From positions 1,676,707 through 1,740,706 of the forward strand of contig CAJSYZ010000008.1 in assembly GCA_910574455.1 (NCBI GenBank): a stretch of 64,000 bases of DNA. Reading direction: 5' to 3'. This document shows positions 12,256-22,152 of the stretch, piece by piece. The notes beneath the pieces are model-generated. The model searched no databases. It saw nothing but the letters and a program-made list of their open reading frames with translations, and had not been told where the DNA came from. The position numbers were made by a program, and so were the translations under genes. The stretch comes from Trichaptum fuscoviolaceum. Its lineage: Eukaryota; Basidiomycota; Agaricomycetes; Hymenochaetales; Trichaptaceae. Every line of letters starts with the position of its first letter. Position 1 is the first letter of the stretch.

Positions 12256-13420
12256 GGTGGGTTTTAGCTCCTCAACGACACTCGATGCCTTCGTGAGTTC
12301 TTTTACAGCCTTCTTGTTCTCGATCTGAAATTACAATTGGAATAGACCAGCTCGAACGGAGCAAATTGGGTATGTTTTCTTTCCTTTCGTCAGAATACAA
12401 TCAATTGACTTATTGTCTATTTTAGCCTGAGTTCCTCACAGGCTGTTTCGGTGGTCTACCTTCGCGATGTGCCCCGCAACAGCTATGGGACTTTGTGTTC
12501 GCCGGAGCCGACATCGACGGAGACCTGTACGTCCCCCTTACTCCTTTCATTCGAGTGAATCGCTGTTCCTATCTTAACGAAAACCACAGTCTTCCACTCC
12601 ACCACCCATTCACCGTCCCACTCGTGGATCAAGTCCAGCAATGGGCGAAGTATGCGTCGAAGTACATCCCGAAACCGGCCGTGCACACGCTAACCGCGTG
12701 GTTCATTGGCATCAACGACACGGGAGACGCAACGAGTAACACGACTGTACGTAGTGTGCAAGACAGTTCAACCGAACGTGATATCAAGGCACTAACCATG
12801 TGGTTCTCGCGACGCAAATGCAGATAACTGACTTCGCCGCGTTTTGGGAGAAGGAGATGAAGTCCATGTTTTCTGCTGTGGTGCGTAGCTGCTGCCACGC
12901 GGCCGCAGAGACGCGGAACGTGCTATGAACTATGAACGACACACTTCTGACAAACTACTTCTCCACGACAGGAGAACGCATATGAAAACGGCTTGACTGG
13001 AGCGCACATCTTCCTTACCGTCACGCCAAAAGATCGTGAACCTTCGGCCCTCACCTCCCCGCACCAAGCCGCTGTTGGGAAGAACGCCGTCGACTTCAAC
13101 ACCGCCCTGTAAAGACCTTTGCGAAAACCCACCCAGACACGACTGTCCTGCTCTTCGACACGCATAGGTGGTTCAGCCACGTGCTGGACAACGGACCAGC
13201 CTACGGGTTCACGAACACGACTGGGTGAGTGGTGTTTGCATGTGCCTTTGCAAACGTCCTTCGTGGCTTCCATCTCTCTTTCCGCCTTTATCACTGTTGG
13301 TCTTCGGTCATGATACTCTCTGTACCCACTTCAAGTACTCACGACAAACCAACAGCATAGCCAGAAGATATCCGAAGCATCGTCGAGCTCTGCTGACAAG
13401 GCAGACACAATCAATGAACT
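12256..13420 (+). pseudogene. GDSL (SGNH, CE16-type) esterase, degenerate
   Basis: Exon-like blocks give SSTTLDAF, SNGANW, then PEFLTGCFGGLPSRCAP and FVFAGADID. These are followed by VPLVDQVQQWAKYASKYIP, LTAWFIGINDTGD, AHIFLTVTPKDREPSA, and TVLLFDTHRWFSHVLDN with YGFTNTTG. This is the order of blocks in secreted fungal GDSL acetylesterases (CE16). The catalytic block I should read G-D-S; here the matching place reads G-F-S-S-S, so the nucleophile motif is damaged. A stop (TAA at about 13111) precedes the last block, and no signal peptide is attached. I read it as an inactive remnant joined behind the other fragments. Confidence 0.65.
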
Positions 13421-13429
13421 AAGCCAAAG

Positions 13430-13904
13430 AGTAGTCTCTCAAGTGAGCAAGCTTTCTTACTCGGATGTCCATCTGGCCACGTAGTATACAGTTCAATATG
13501 TATTTAGCTTCGAGTGCTTTTAAAATGAGAATAAATCATAAACTTTCCAAGCCTTTTAAACTATTATTGTGTGCATGCAATACACCGTAATATAAGAGAA
13601 TGACTTAAGGTCCTTGTGGCAGATTATAATACATATAAAGCTTGTAATTACACACCATAAAAGCAAATATCAAAATCCTTCATAGTTCCGGAGGGAATGA
13701 TAATGAGTCGTAAGGAAGAATAATACTGTAATGCTCCATAATGTCCGCAAACATTTATAATAAGTCGTGAGACCACAATGCCATTTTAAATAAAGCTTAA
13801 TTCACACGAAACTGTTGTGGCCAGTTAGACAATTATCACAAACCCGGTCGTCAACCGATAATTCACGGTATGCTATATGCCTCATTTTCGTTAATTATTT
13901 GAGA
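13430..13904. repeat. AT-rich repeat remnant
   Basis: No coding potential. About two thirds A+T by eye. The segment around 13720-13790 (CATAATGTC, then AACATT-TATAAT, then AATGCCA) aligns by eye with 10665-10729. The pair may be diverged copies of one repeat family flanking the fragment mosaic. I see no intact LTR or terminal inverted repeat. Confidence 0.4.
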
Positions 13905-15822
13905 TTTACATTAATTAGGCCACATGGTGGCCGAGAATAGCCTAGGGATAATATGTGGCCGGATTCTGTGATGTACGAATGGAAATATAGCGCTTCCGCT
14001 TTGTCCAACGCTAGAAATCAAAGTCATGGCCGAGGTATGCATCCTGCGTGGTAACAGCATCGAAGCTGTATGAATAGCAGCCGTGTAAAAGGTTGAGATC
14101 ACAAATCCGACCAAGGCCGTAGCGATGGCCGTCTAAAGTAAGCATGAACAATTATGTTGTGGAGATGGAGTCTTAGCACTTACGGCAGCAAAGCTCTTTG
14201 CAGCCCATGAAGCACCCTGCAGTCCGCATGCGACAAGAATGTACATGAACACAATGCGACGTTCACCAACGACGATGTTCAATAGCGGTAGCGCGAGTCG
14301 GCCCACGGCTATACCAAGGTAGAATCCAGATGCAACCCAGGCTGCTCCTCCGGCACTTCCATGCCGGACCTTCAGCATGAAAGATACGATCCAGCCGCCA
14401 CTGACCGGAAGCTTTTAAGATCACACAGTAATATCACGGGTCTCTGCACTCACATTGACTCTTCGGCACTATTAAGTGGTTCAGTACACTTATTTGATAG
14501 TACGCTGAGTTTTGAGCACTCACCCGGTGTAAAAAAGAAGAAAGGCGGATAATGTCCAGACTTCCACACTAGTAAGCACTTCTTTAATGGACCCGTGGTT
14601 TTGCCCGTGCTCTCCAGTGGATATAACCTGCTCCTCCGGGATACGGTCATATCTGGCGGTGCCGTACACAAAGGTGAAGTAGAAGCATAGGACCGACAAC
14701 ATGCACAATCCAAGACATGTAAAGTAAAAGAAGTTGATCTTACTCGGTGGTGCCAAATCAGACTGTCTAAGGTTGCAATGATTTAAATGGATTCTTACCC
14801 TGATATGGCGGGAGATGAAGATTGAAGCAATAATCGGGCTACTGAACGCGCCGAAACCTACATATGTTTTATTTTCAATTCCAGATAAATGTGAAATGTA
14901 GTGAATCGGCATACCATAGATGCTGTGCAGAAATCCCATGCGTACCAGTGGTCGAGGTAAAGTTGCAAAGTAGGAGTTGCACATGCCAAGCTACGAGTTG
15001 TAAATAACCTTCGCTTTTACTCGAGAAGAAAGACGATACCTGTGTAGAGTATCCCATACCAATGAGAAAGAACGCAAAACACATCAGGGGAAACGATACA
15101 AGCTGTGAGCAGTTGATAATTATCTGGTCGACCCAGATAAGACTCCGTCCTCATAAGATATGGCAAAGACGAACTCCCAGCATCATTATCAAGCCACTTC
15201 CGACTAGTACTCTTCCAAATCCCCACCTGTGTTGAAATAAATCGAGTAAATGACAGTGGACATAAGATATGTATAAAAATAGATTCAAACCTCTTCTGCA
15301 CTCGTCCCATTCCAATGGCAGAAGCGAAATAACCAATGCAATATGCAACGCTTTTGTTTGGAGGATAAGTCAATGCAGTACTCAAATTCATGAGTTTGGG
15401 CTGGGTTTGTTTACGAACAAGAGCACCGAGACAGAAGAATAACTGAGGTGGTAGACGCTTTCGATCGTTGGGACTAATGATCCCGTCACGCCACCGCTAA
15501 TTTGAGAATAGGAAAGGTCTTAGGATCAACAAGACGATGGAATAATAAATGTTACTCACTTATACCCAGCAAGGAAAAAGGAAAGATGGCAAGCAAACTC
15601 GCGCATCGTCTGCAGCCTTGGAGTTACCGTAGCTTGGTCATTCTCTTCAACGGTAAGTTCTTCTCTAGCATTCGCAGCTTCCCCAGTGCAATTCTGAGGT
15701 CCTAGTATGACTGGTACGTGTACAAAAGATCCGGAATCGCTTTCAAGCGGAATGCTGTCCATTGTCTTATGAGTAACAGCACTACCGGGCTTAGTATTAT
15801 CGTCTGCAGCAATAAAGGCCAT
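13905..15822 (-). pseudogene. MFS transporter of the FucP/BSC6-like type, 3'-truncated
   Basis: The start is ATG at 15822 (MAFIAADDN), followed by a charged N-tail. Spliced blocks then give FLAGYNGGVTGSLVP, GYFASAIGMGR, WGFGRVLVGSG, CFAFFLIGMGYSTQ, NSYFATLPRPLVRMGFLHSIYGFGAFSSPIIAS, a central loop, GGWIVSFMLKVRHGS, GFYLGIAVGRLALP, GERRIVFMYILVACG and GQSGSAIFPF. This is the fungal fucose-permease-like MFS branch, probably at the plasma membrane with about 12 helices; the substrate is unknown. Most joins are clean GT-AG introns, but one around 15150-15215 is doubtful. After SAIFPF a donor (GTACAT) is present but no further exon can be found before the AT-rich repeat, so the last helices appear lost. 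It could still be expressed as a shortened protein. Confidence 0.65.
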
Positions 15823-17321
15823 ATTCGAGTCGAGACTTGAGCGGGGAGGTGGAAGTTCTGGAACGAGGGACGTTGGGCATCCGCGTCCGAGTCATGCCTA
15901 TCATATGTCGGCTAAAACGTAGCTCGATAAGCCTTACTAAGGCTCGCAGTTACCAACCTGAGAGGCTGCCACTACTAGTAGCAGGCCACATTACTTTACT
16001 CTCCTCAATCGACGGAAGTAAACGTAAAAAGACCAGCTGCTTATCGAGCCTATGCGCCCCTGCTCAAACAATCGTCCTTGACGATTGTATTGCTGTGCAC
16101 AGTGCACAGGATGATCTGGAGGCGAAGTTAAAGCAGGTTAAAGCTAATGGATAAGCATATGTGGCCCTTACAAATCTTACTAAGATTGTTTCGAGACACC
16201 ATTTCTATTACATAGTAAGCATCAGTTTGGAGCTCAGAATTACCGGAGCCCTGTGATGCAAAATGGAAATGGTCCGACTGGTCAGACTACGGAGGTACTA
16301 TTAGATAGAGTATTGTCTTACGCTCACTGACACTGTGCGGTAAGGTATGAAACTCGAATATTCTTGTTCAATAGATTCCTGTCAAAATATCGAAACTTGA
16401 GTATCTCAGCTAATCGAAACACAAGATGCTCACTGGATGGAGATGAGACATGAGGCAACGAATTGGCTATGAATAGGATCATTGAGAAGCACAGAAAGCA
16501 TCGGATGCTTTCTATAGTTCTGCATGGGTGACCAACGAGAAAGGGGTACGGCAAATAGCAGCGATCCAAAATGTCGACGGCTGCGCCTTTTGAACGAAGT
16601 GGGACGGAGAGGCTTCCGGAAGAAAACAAAGTACAGTTGACAATCCATAAATTTTAATGGAAGACGTCCAAAGACCACGGTATCAGTATTTCACGAGGAT
16701 CTACTGCTTGAGCGTCCTCGGACTGTAGATGCCTGAAGGATGAGTATGCGCGCAGTCAGAATAAAGTTAATGCCAAAGAATGTTGTTCGAGACAAAGCAG
16801 TCGGGCAGAATAATTTAAGTCGTGCAGGAATGGAACGTGGTGGGAGAAAGTCTCCAACATGTACCAGTGACTGTGTTCACTGGAGCAAGCTATTGTTCGT
16901 AAGGCTGCTGCGCATCCGAGAGATTAATGGAAAGACCGCCGAGGTATTCGTAAATGCCCACAAGAGTCAAGCTCACTGGTGGTGCCATCTACATCCTTCG
17001 ATTTGTCGGTCTACCCTGCCAAAGCTTAATTATGGGGTGCACACAATTAGTCCCGCTATTTCGGTCGTCGTGGGTCCCACAGATGGGAGTCTTCCGATTC
17101 CTCTGCAGCATGCCCATGAGTAAATCGACCGCGCCCGAAGAGCATCTCTCTGTCACTGGCTGTGTATGAGAAAGTTCCCAGCAGCACAAGATAGAATCGA
17201 GCTCCTTATGGGTGCAGGCAGGTCTTGTCAGTTCTTCGAAGCGAGAGTACTCGCACATTTTCGATATGCAGAAACGCTAGCATCTTCATGTGTAACAAAA
17301 GATGCGATGGGACAAAGTTGA
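15823..17321. other. 1.5 kb without a supported gene
   Basis: Short open frames occur on both strands but none shows recognisable motifs, good starts or splice structure. A perfect inverted repeat of CTGTGCAC and GTGCACAG with one central base lies at 16093-16109. The right end should hold the upstream control region of the peptide gene at 17402. Confidence 0.5.
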
Positions 17322-17350
17322 GGGTGCTTTTTTCTATATAAAAAGCACCC
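17322..17350 (+). promoter_or_regulatory. TATA box inside a perfect 11-bp hairpin
   Basis: GGGTGCTTTTT (17322-17332) and its exact reverse complement AAAAAGCACCC (17340-17350) are separated by seven bases. The centre reads TATATAAAAA, a strong TATA box about 65 bp upstream of the ATG at 17402. Spacing suits a short 5' leader. The inverted repeat could be an operator for a dimeric factor or simply a symmetric core promoter. Confidence 0.65.
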
Positions 17351-17401
17351 CAACACCAACGATGATGCCCGTCCACCCATCTCCAAGCACTCAGCACCAG
17401 C

Positions 17402-18397
17402 ATGTACGTCCTTCGCCTCCTCGCCTTGACATTCGTTGCCACCGCCTTCGCGGCTCCCAGTAAGTCTCAAAAGCCTTCTTCACTATGAGACATGTATCCT
17501 GACCCTGCCTTCAGTGCTTATAACGCGAGACAGTAAGTCTTACATATTTTCCTTGTTTACGTGTTCCAGATATCTTACAGATCGACAGGGGAGGCGTTGG
17601 CGCTCCGAGTTCGGGACGGAGGTAACGTCAAATTCGGCGCCTTCATTAAGGGGTCGCTAAAAATAAACAAGCTTCTACAGAAGATGGTGCACCTTTAGGA
17701 GAGACTTTCCGCCAACGCGACAGTAAGTAACGAGATATACGCCAAAATATCAGACTTACGCGGCACAGCGGTGGTGGACGGACCTCCGTTGGGCGAGACC
17801 TTCAAGAAACGCGACAGTAAGTGCAAAATTGACTTGATGAAGGAATGTAGCTGAACATGATATCACCGAAAGCCATTGATGGGCCTCCTCTCGGAGAAAC
17901 CTTCCGCGCGAGAGACGGTAGGACTTGATAAGTCTCGCTTCACGACCGTAACCAATGATGCGTCTTGTATTTCAGAGATCGATGGTCCACCTCTCGGAGA
18001 GACTTTCAAGGACAGGGAGGGTGAGTAAAAAAGATGACGCATGGGCCCTCATTGTCGTGTTAATAGGTGAACTATGCATAGTTGGTCCCCCCCTCGGAGA
18101 GACGTTCCGAACTCGTGAAGGTAAGAATAACAAGCATCAGTGATTTCTTCATTCCGATAGAAGTCTAACATCTTAGAAGCCGATGGAGTGCCTTTGGGAG
18201 AGACATTCCGTAAGCGCCAATGTGGGTTCATTCAAAGAATAGGCCATAGACGTGAAGATTCTAAGAATTACCGATTTTTTTCCGTAGCCACTGACGGAGC
18301 GCCGTTGGGTGAAACGTTCCGCAAGAGAGAGAGCGTAGATGGTGCACCTCTAGGAGAAACGTTCCGTGAGAGGGACGTCATTGATAACTTGCTATAG
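17402..18397 (+). CDS. secreted repeat-peptide precursor with eight G[P/A/V]PLGETF units
   Basis: ATG 17402 opens a signal peptide (MYVLRLLALTFVATAFAAP). Nine exons can be read: 17402-17459, 17515-17532, 17681-17722, 17769-17816, 17873-17917, 17976-18020, 18082-18120, 18177-18221 and 18288-18397. They total 450 nt, about 149 residues. Each exon from the third on carries the unit DG[P/A/V]PLGETF-[R/K]-x-R-[D/E/Q]; the last carries two, making eight units. The fifth unit has VG instead of DG. A 15-nt longer form of its exon is possible (acceptor at 18066). Units end in RQR, KKR, RAR, KDR, RTR, RKR, RKR and RER. This fits release of 10-14-residue peptides by a Kex2-like protease, some sites being dibasic and others R-x-R. 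The design matches kexin-processed or dikaritin-type precursors; I know no family with this core. No modifying enzyme (e.g. DUF3328) lies nearby. Confidence 0.8.
17681..18394 (+). repeat. array of phase-1 symmetric repeat exons
   Basis: Six exons of 39-48 nt each code for one peptide unit and split the codon after base 1 at both ends, so any exon can be duplicated or lost without changing frame. The introns between them are 46-66 nt. Core codons differ between units (for example CCTTTAGGAGAG, CCGTTGGGCGAG and CCTCTCGGAGAA) while the peptide stays the same. This indicates selection on the protein rather than recent copying. Confidence 0.75.
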
Positions 18398-18873
18398 GAC
18401 GAGACGTACTGCCAAAGAAACGGTGAGTAATAATGCACAGAGTCGTCTAAACATTCAATGACCGGTCAGATATTCTAGACAGTGCTCCTTCGGGGAAAGC
18501 GTTCAGAACGGCAACATACCGACTTTTCTTCCATGACATCACGAGAACTTGCAGTACGAGAACTTGGGTTCATACATGCAAATTTTTCTGGTCAAATGAC
18601 CTGGGATGCTTTGGCAATTCTTTTCCGGAGGCTTCATGAAACTTTATGATTTGCGGTTGTTCGGAATTCGATCACGGAACATTGAAACTTCACACTGCGA
18701 TGTTTGTATCATCTTGATAGATTTAGACTGAATGATACGTGGATTCGTACTTATATCTGAACAGGCGGCAAGTAAGTCAGATCCACGCAGCACGGACACA
18801 ACGGCACAATGGTGGATAAGCAAAATGAGGCTCACGGTGTAACTATAATGCAGTGAGCAATGTAGGCGAACTT
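18398..18873. other. downstream region with a decayed peptide unit
   Basis: Just after the stop, bases 18480-18510 can be read as DSAPSGKAFRTA behind an AG. This resembles a worn-down GAPLGETFR unit and is preceded by a donor-like GTGAGT at 18423. It suggests the array was once longer. The rest shows nothing recognisable. Confidence 0.4.
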
Positions 18874-20010
18874 CTATTCATCAACATCTATACCCATGAG
18901 TAGGATGGATTCGAAAGTGTCGTCGCTTTTGGAAGTCAGGGTCCCTCGAGCACCCACACCAGACAAGAGTTCCTCGTCACTTCTTGGAATAGTCCATCCA
19001 TATGATTCTGGAAGTCGGAATGCACTGAAGAGAAAACTTGCATCTCCTTCAATCCCAAGCGTGTGCCAGTTTCCCCACTGCGAATCGGACTCATCGCTTC
19101 CCTCGGAATCGGAGGAAGAGTGGGAGTGGAGAGTCTTTCTCCTTACAAACACAGGCTTGAACGAAAACCACAGCCCGAATGATGACCAGAAAGGTGTCTC
19201 TTTCGCTAAACTGCGTACTTTATAAGAAATTAAAACCTCCGGAGGTTGCTCGCGGCGTACGAAAGGTGGTGCTGTCACTTGCAAAAGAGACCGTAGTAAG
19301 GGCGCCAGTAGATGAGGGAAATATACCTGCGGGAAATGTGAGAGGACGCCTCACTATTGCAGATTGTGTTACTCACCAGATCACTACAAACAATATGTGT
19401 GAGCACTGGAGACTCCGAGCTTCTCGTCGGATCCCGGGAGTAAGTGCTCAACAGAGACAATAGCCCAGTAGCATCATCTGACACACCCCATGCCAAAGGG
19501 TGCGATAACACATTTGGAGTGCCCGACCCCACATCCCGAGAGATCCCCGCATTTCGCAGTTCAAGAGAGATGTTTTCTTCAAGTAGTGGGCACACGTCAG
19601 GTAAGTCCGTCAACACGAGTGTGTCCACTGTCCTTCCGCTTTCAAAAGTTGCTTAGCAAGATGAGCTCCGACATAACCATTCCCTGATCCCAACTCTAAG
19701 ATGGTGCACGGCGATTCACAGAAAATTGAGCAAAGTGGGTCAAAGTCGATATTCGAGGAAGGTTGCCTGAGATATTGAACCATGATATGCGCGGCTTCCC
19801 TGATGAGAGATCACACACAACCTATATGAGTTGTACTTCATTAACGATTGTCCGATGATGTAGGATTAATCACCAGACACGACCTGCTATGCCATATTTC
19901 TGTATGGCTCTTTCCTGTTGCACCGACTCGAATACGGAGTTCTCTCCTTCACGATCAGATACCAGAGGGTGTATATCAAGCTCAGTAGGAAAATTCGGAT
20001 GATTTGACAT
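18874..20010 (-). CDS. METTL21/EFM-type protein lysine methyltransferase
   Basis: ATG at 20010 (MSNHPNFPTELDIHPLVS). Exons are 20010-19874, 19799-19377 and 19326-18874, with clean GT-AG introns. Domain order: RVWEAAHIMVQYL, the SAM-binding loop ILELGSGNGYVGAHLAKQL, VLTDLPDVCPLLEENI, then HIVCSDLVYFPHLLAPLL and VLISYKVRSLAKETPFW. A Ser/Asp-rich loop and a C-terminal domain ending at 18874 follow. This is the class I, METTL21/YNL024C-like group that methylates lysines on chaperones or elongation factors in the cytosol. One base is out of register near 19640: GAHLAKQLLKAEG and VDTLVLTDLP are in different frames with no possible intron. That is either a sequence error or a recent inactivating indel. 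It diverges from ANT1 over 249 bp. Confidence 0.75.
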
Positions 20011-20259
20011 CTCTCTCGTAGAGTGCCAGTTGAAGAAGAGTTGTGCAACTTATGCTATCAGTGTTTGGCAGTGTTGGAAAATGAAGGTTATGTGGAGGAT
20101 GGCGGCAGGGTCGCAACTTGAATTGCGGGGATTCACATGCCTGAGTCCGGTCCTGGCATTCGGGCACCGTCTTGTGCCGACCCTACTCCGTCCATCTTGT
20201 CCTGTGTCCACAGCGTATAAGGCTTTTGGGGCCCACTCTCTCTTACGACTACCACGACG
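20011..20259. promoter_or_regulatory. shared promoter of METTL21-like gene and ANT1
   Basis: Only 249 bp separate the two divergent start codons (20010 minus, 20260 plus), so upstream control elements must be shared or interleaved. I identify no specific motif. Confidence 0.5.
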
Positions 20260-21618
20260 ATGAGCTCAACAAAGCCACAAGAGCTTACGCCTCTGGGAAA
20301 CGCATTGGCGGGTGCACTCGGCGGTGTCTTCAGTAATGCGTATGTAGTGCTTGCGTCTGAGGTTGAGATAGACTGGCTGACAGCTCTCTAAGTGTCGTTT
20401 ATCCCTTAGACACGTATGTTTCCTGAATTTCGAAGATTGTTCCGACTCTAATGTTCGCGCTGTAGTGCGAAGACACGCATTCAGGCCTCCGCGTCGGAAC
20501 ATGGGCGCAAGCAGTCTGTCATTTCCGTGCTTGTACGGATATTAAAGGAGGAGGGTATAACTGGGTTCTACAATGGCTTCGGAGCGAGCATGCTAAATAC
20601 GTTCTCAACTCGTGAGTATGTGATACCGGCGGACGATCAAACGTATCTAATCTCTTCCTAGAATATGCATACTTTTTCTTCTACTCCTTCGTCCGAGGTT
20701 CATACCTTAAGAGAATAGCGAGCAAGCTACCCAAAGGCGCGAAGCCTCCACCCATCTCTACTGCGATGGAGCTGTTGCTTGGTGCAGTCGCGGGTGCTCT
20801 CGCACAGATCTTCACTATCCCGGTCTCTGTCATCGCCACCAGACAGCAGGTTGGTAAGTCCAAGGCACAGGATAAACATTCTGCCCCGAGTTCGCCTTCG
20901 GAAGTTGGACCCTCAAAGCCATCGTACAGCGAAGTCGCTGACCCGAGAAAAGAAACTGCGGCCATTGTAGAGGCAGTTGAGGATGATTCGTTCTTAGGTG
21001 TTGGCCGGCAAATCATCCGGGAGGAGGGCATCACTGGACTTTGGCTGGGGCTGAAGCCATCGCTAGTCTTAACTGTTAACCCGGCTATTACGTACGGCGC
21101 CTTTGAGAGGGTAAAGAGCTTAGTCTTGATTGCGAAGGAGAAATCTGGAGGGGGGACCAAGCTAACTCCTTGGCAAGCGTTCTTCATTGGATCTTTGAGC
21201 AAGTCACTTGCGACAGTGGTAAGCCTACTCCTCATCTACGGAAGTTTATCGATTCTTACGTGTGTCTCCAATCAAGGTAACATATCCGTATATAATGGCG
21301 AAAGTCCGGATACAAGCGGGTACTGCAGACGCTGTTTTACCTGCTCCGGGATCCAGTTCGGGAAAGCCCAAACAGGAGGGTGCGGTTACACTTCTTGCTA
21401 ATATCCTCAAGACTCAAGGTTTCCTTGGGTGGTATAAGGTTTGTCTTCGTTCCTGTTTACTCAAGTCTTGACAGCTTACCTGCGGTTTTCAGGGCATGGG
21501 TGCTCAGATCACGAAGGCCGTCCTGTCACAAGCGCTACTCTTCGTATCAAAAGACCAGTTTGAGCAATATGCGCTATTGATTATGGCTTTTTACGCCAAA
21601 CTGGTTAATTCATTATAG
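20260..21618 (+). CDS. ANT1: peroxisomal adenine nucleotide carrier (ANT1/PMP47 type)
   Basis: Exons 20260-20339, 20393-20413 (only 21 nt), 20466-20611, 20662-21218, 21277-21438 and 21493-21618 give 363 residues. The protein has three mitochondrial-carrier repeats. Carrier signatures are YPLDTAKTRIQ in repeat 1, a diverged IPVSVIATRQQ in repeat 2, and YPYIMAKVRIQ in repeat 3. The matching GFYNGF, GLWLGL and GFLGWYKG motifs close each repeat. The start LTPLGNALAGALGG is typical of the PMP47/ANT1 branch, which imports ATP into peroxisomes for activation of medium-chain fatty acids. A Ser/Glu-rich insertion follows repeat 2's first helix. Reading frame is intact throughout. Confidence 0.88.
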
Positions 21619-22152
21619 ACCGCCCCCAACAACCCGCACGCATAGAAAGCACATGTGTATCGCTACTCACGCCCGTAGACGTAAATTAGTCGACTCTTTC
21701 CGTCATATTCCCTAGCTATGCAGGATGGGGACATTACACTCTACTATTGAATGGGCTTTAGATATACAGCCGTGGGAAAGTTGATATACTATTAAATAGA
21801 TGTTGCATGAGGTCGCCGTCCGAGTTTGCTCCTTCGCTCCCACTGGCATGTATCTGCGGTTCAATCAACCCCGTCGACCCCCGCCTTCAATGACAGCGCT
21901 TCATGCGTACCTGAACTCGACTGCGCACAGGCTCAGAAATGAAGGACTCTTCTTCTTCAAGCTGCTATACTTCTTCATGCAACTTGTGTTTGCTAGTGAC
22001 TATTTTGGCTCCGGAGTCCGCAGTGTTCGCATCGTTCAAAGGTCTTATATACACTCTTCACGCCGATAAGAAACTCTGATTGTCGCTCGTAGCTTTACAT
22101 ATATAAGCTGTGATCCTCATTGAGTGCCTATGCCCCGCATCCACAAACCTGA
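21619..22152. other. intergenic, no gene seen
   Basis: 3' region of ANT1 and promoter of the first arrestin gene. An open frame at 21800-22069 shows no motif or splice support and is not called. TATATAAG at about 22099-22106 lies roughly 50 bp before the ATG at 22153. Confidence 0.5.

Noticed and set aside
16324..17258. Overlapping open frames of 70-130 codons
   Set aside because: No motifs, start context or splice sites, and composition like the surrounding intergenic DNA.
17570..17622. Possible extra exon reading VGAPSSGR in the peptide gene
   Set aside because: It faintly resembles a repeat, but its ends do not keep phase 1, and including it would shift the following PLGETF exon into a stop. 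Treated as intron, perhaps a dead unit.
17402..18397. Basidiomycete mating pheromone precursor or MSDIN/borosin-type RiPP
   Set aside because: No C-terminal CaaX box, no MSDIN leader and no fused methyltransferase domain; instead there is a classical signal peptide with basic cleavage sites.
18874..20010. Methyltransferase as a tailoring enzyme for the peptide
   Set aside because: Its motifs are those of the conserved METTL21-type protein lysine methyltransferases and it pairs with ANT1 by promoter; closeness to the peptide gene is most simply chance.
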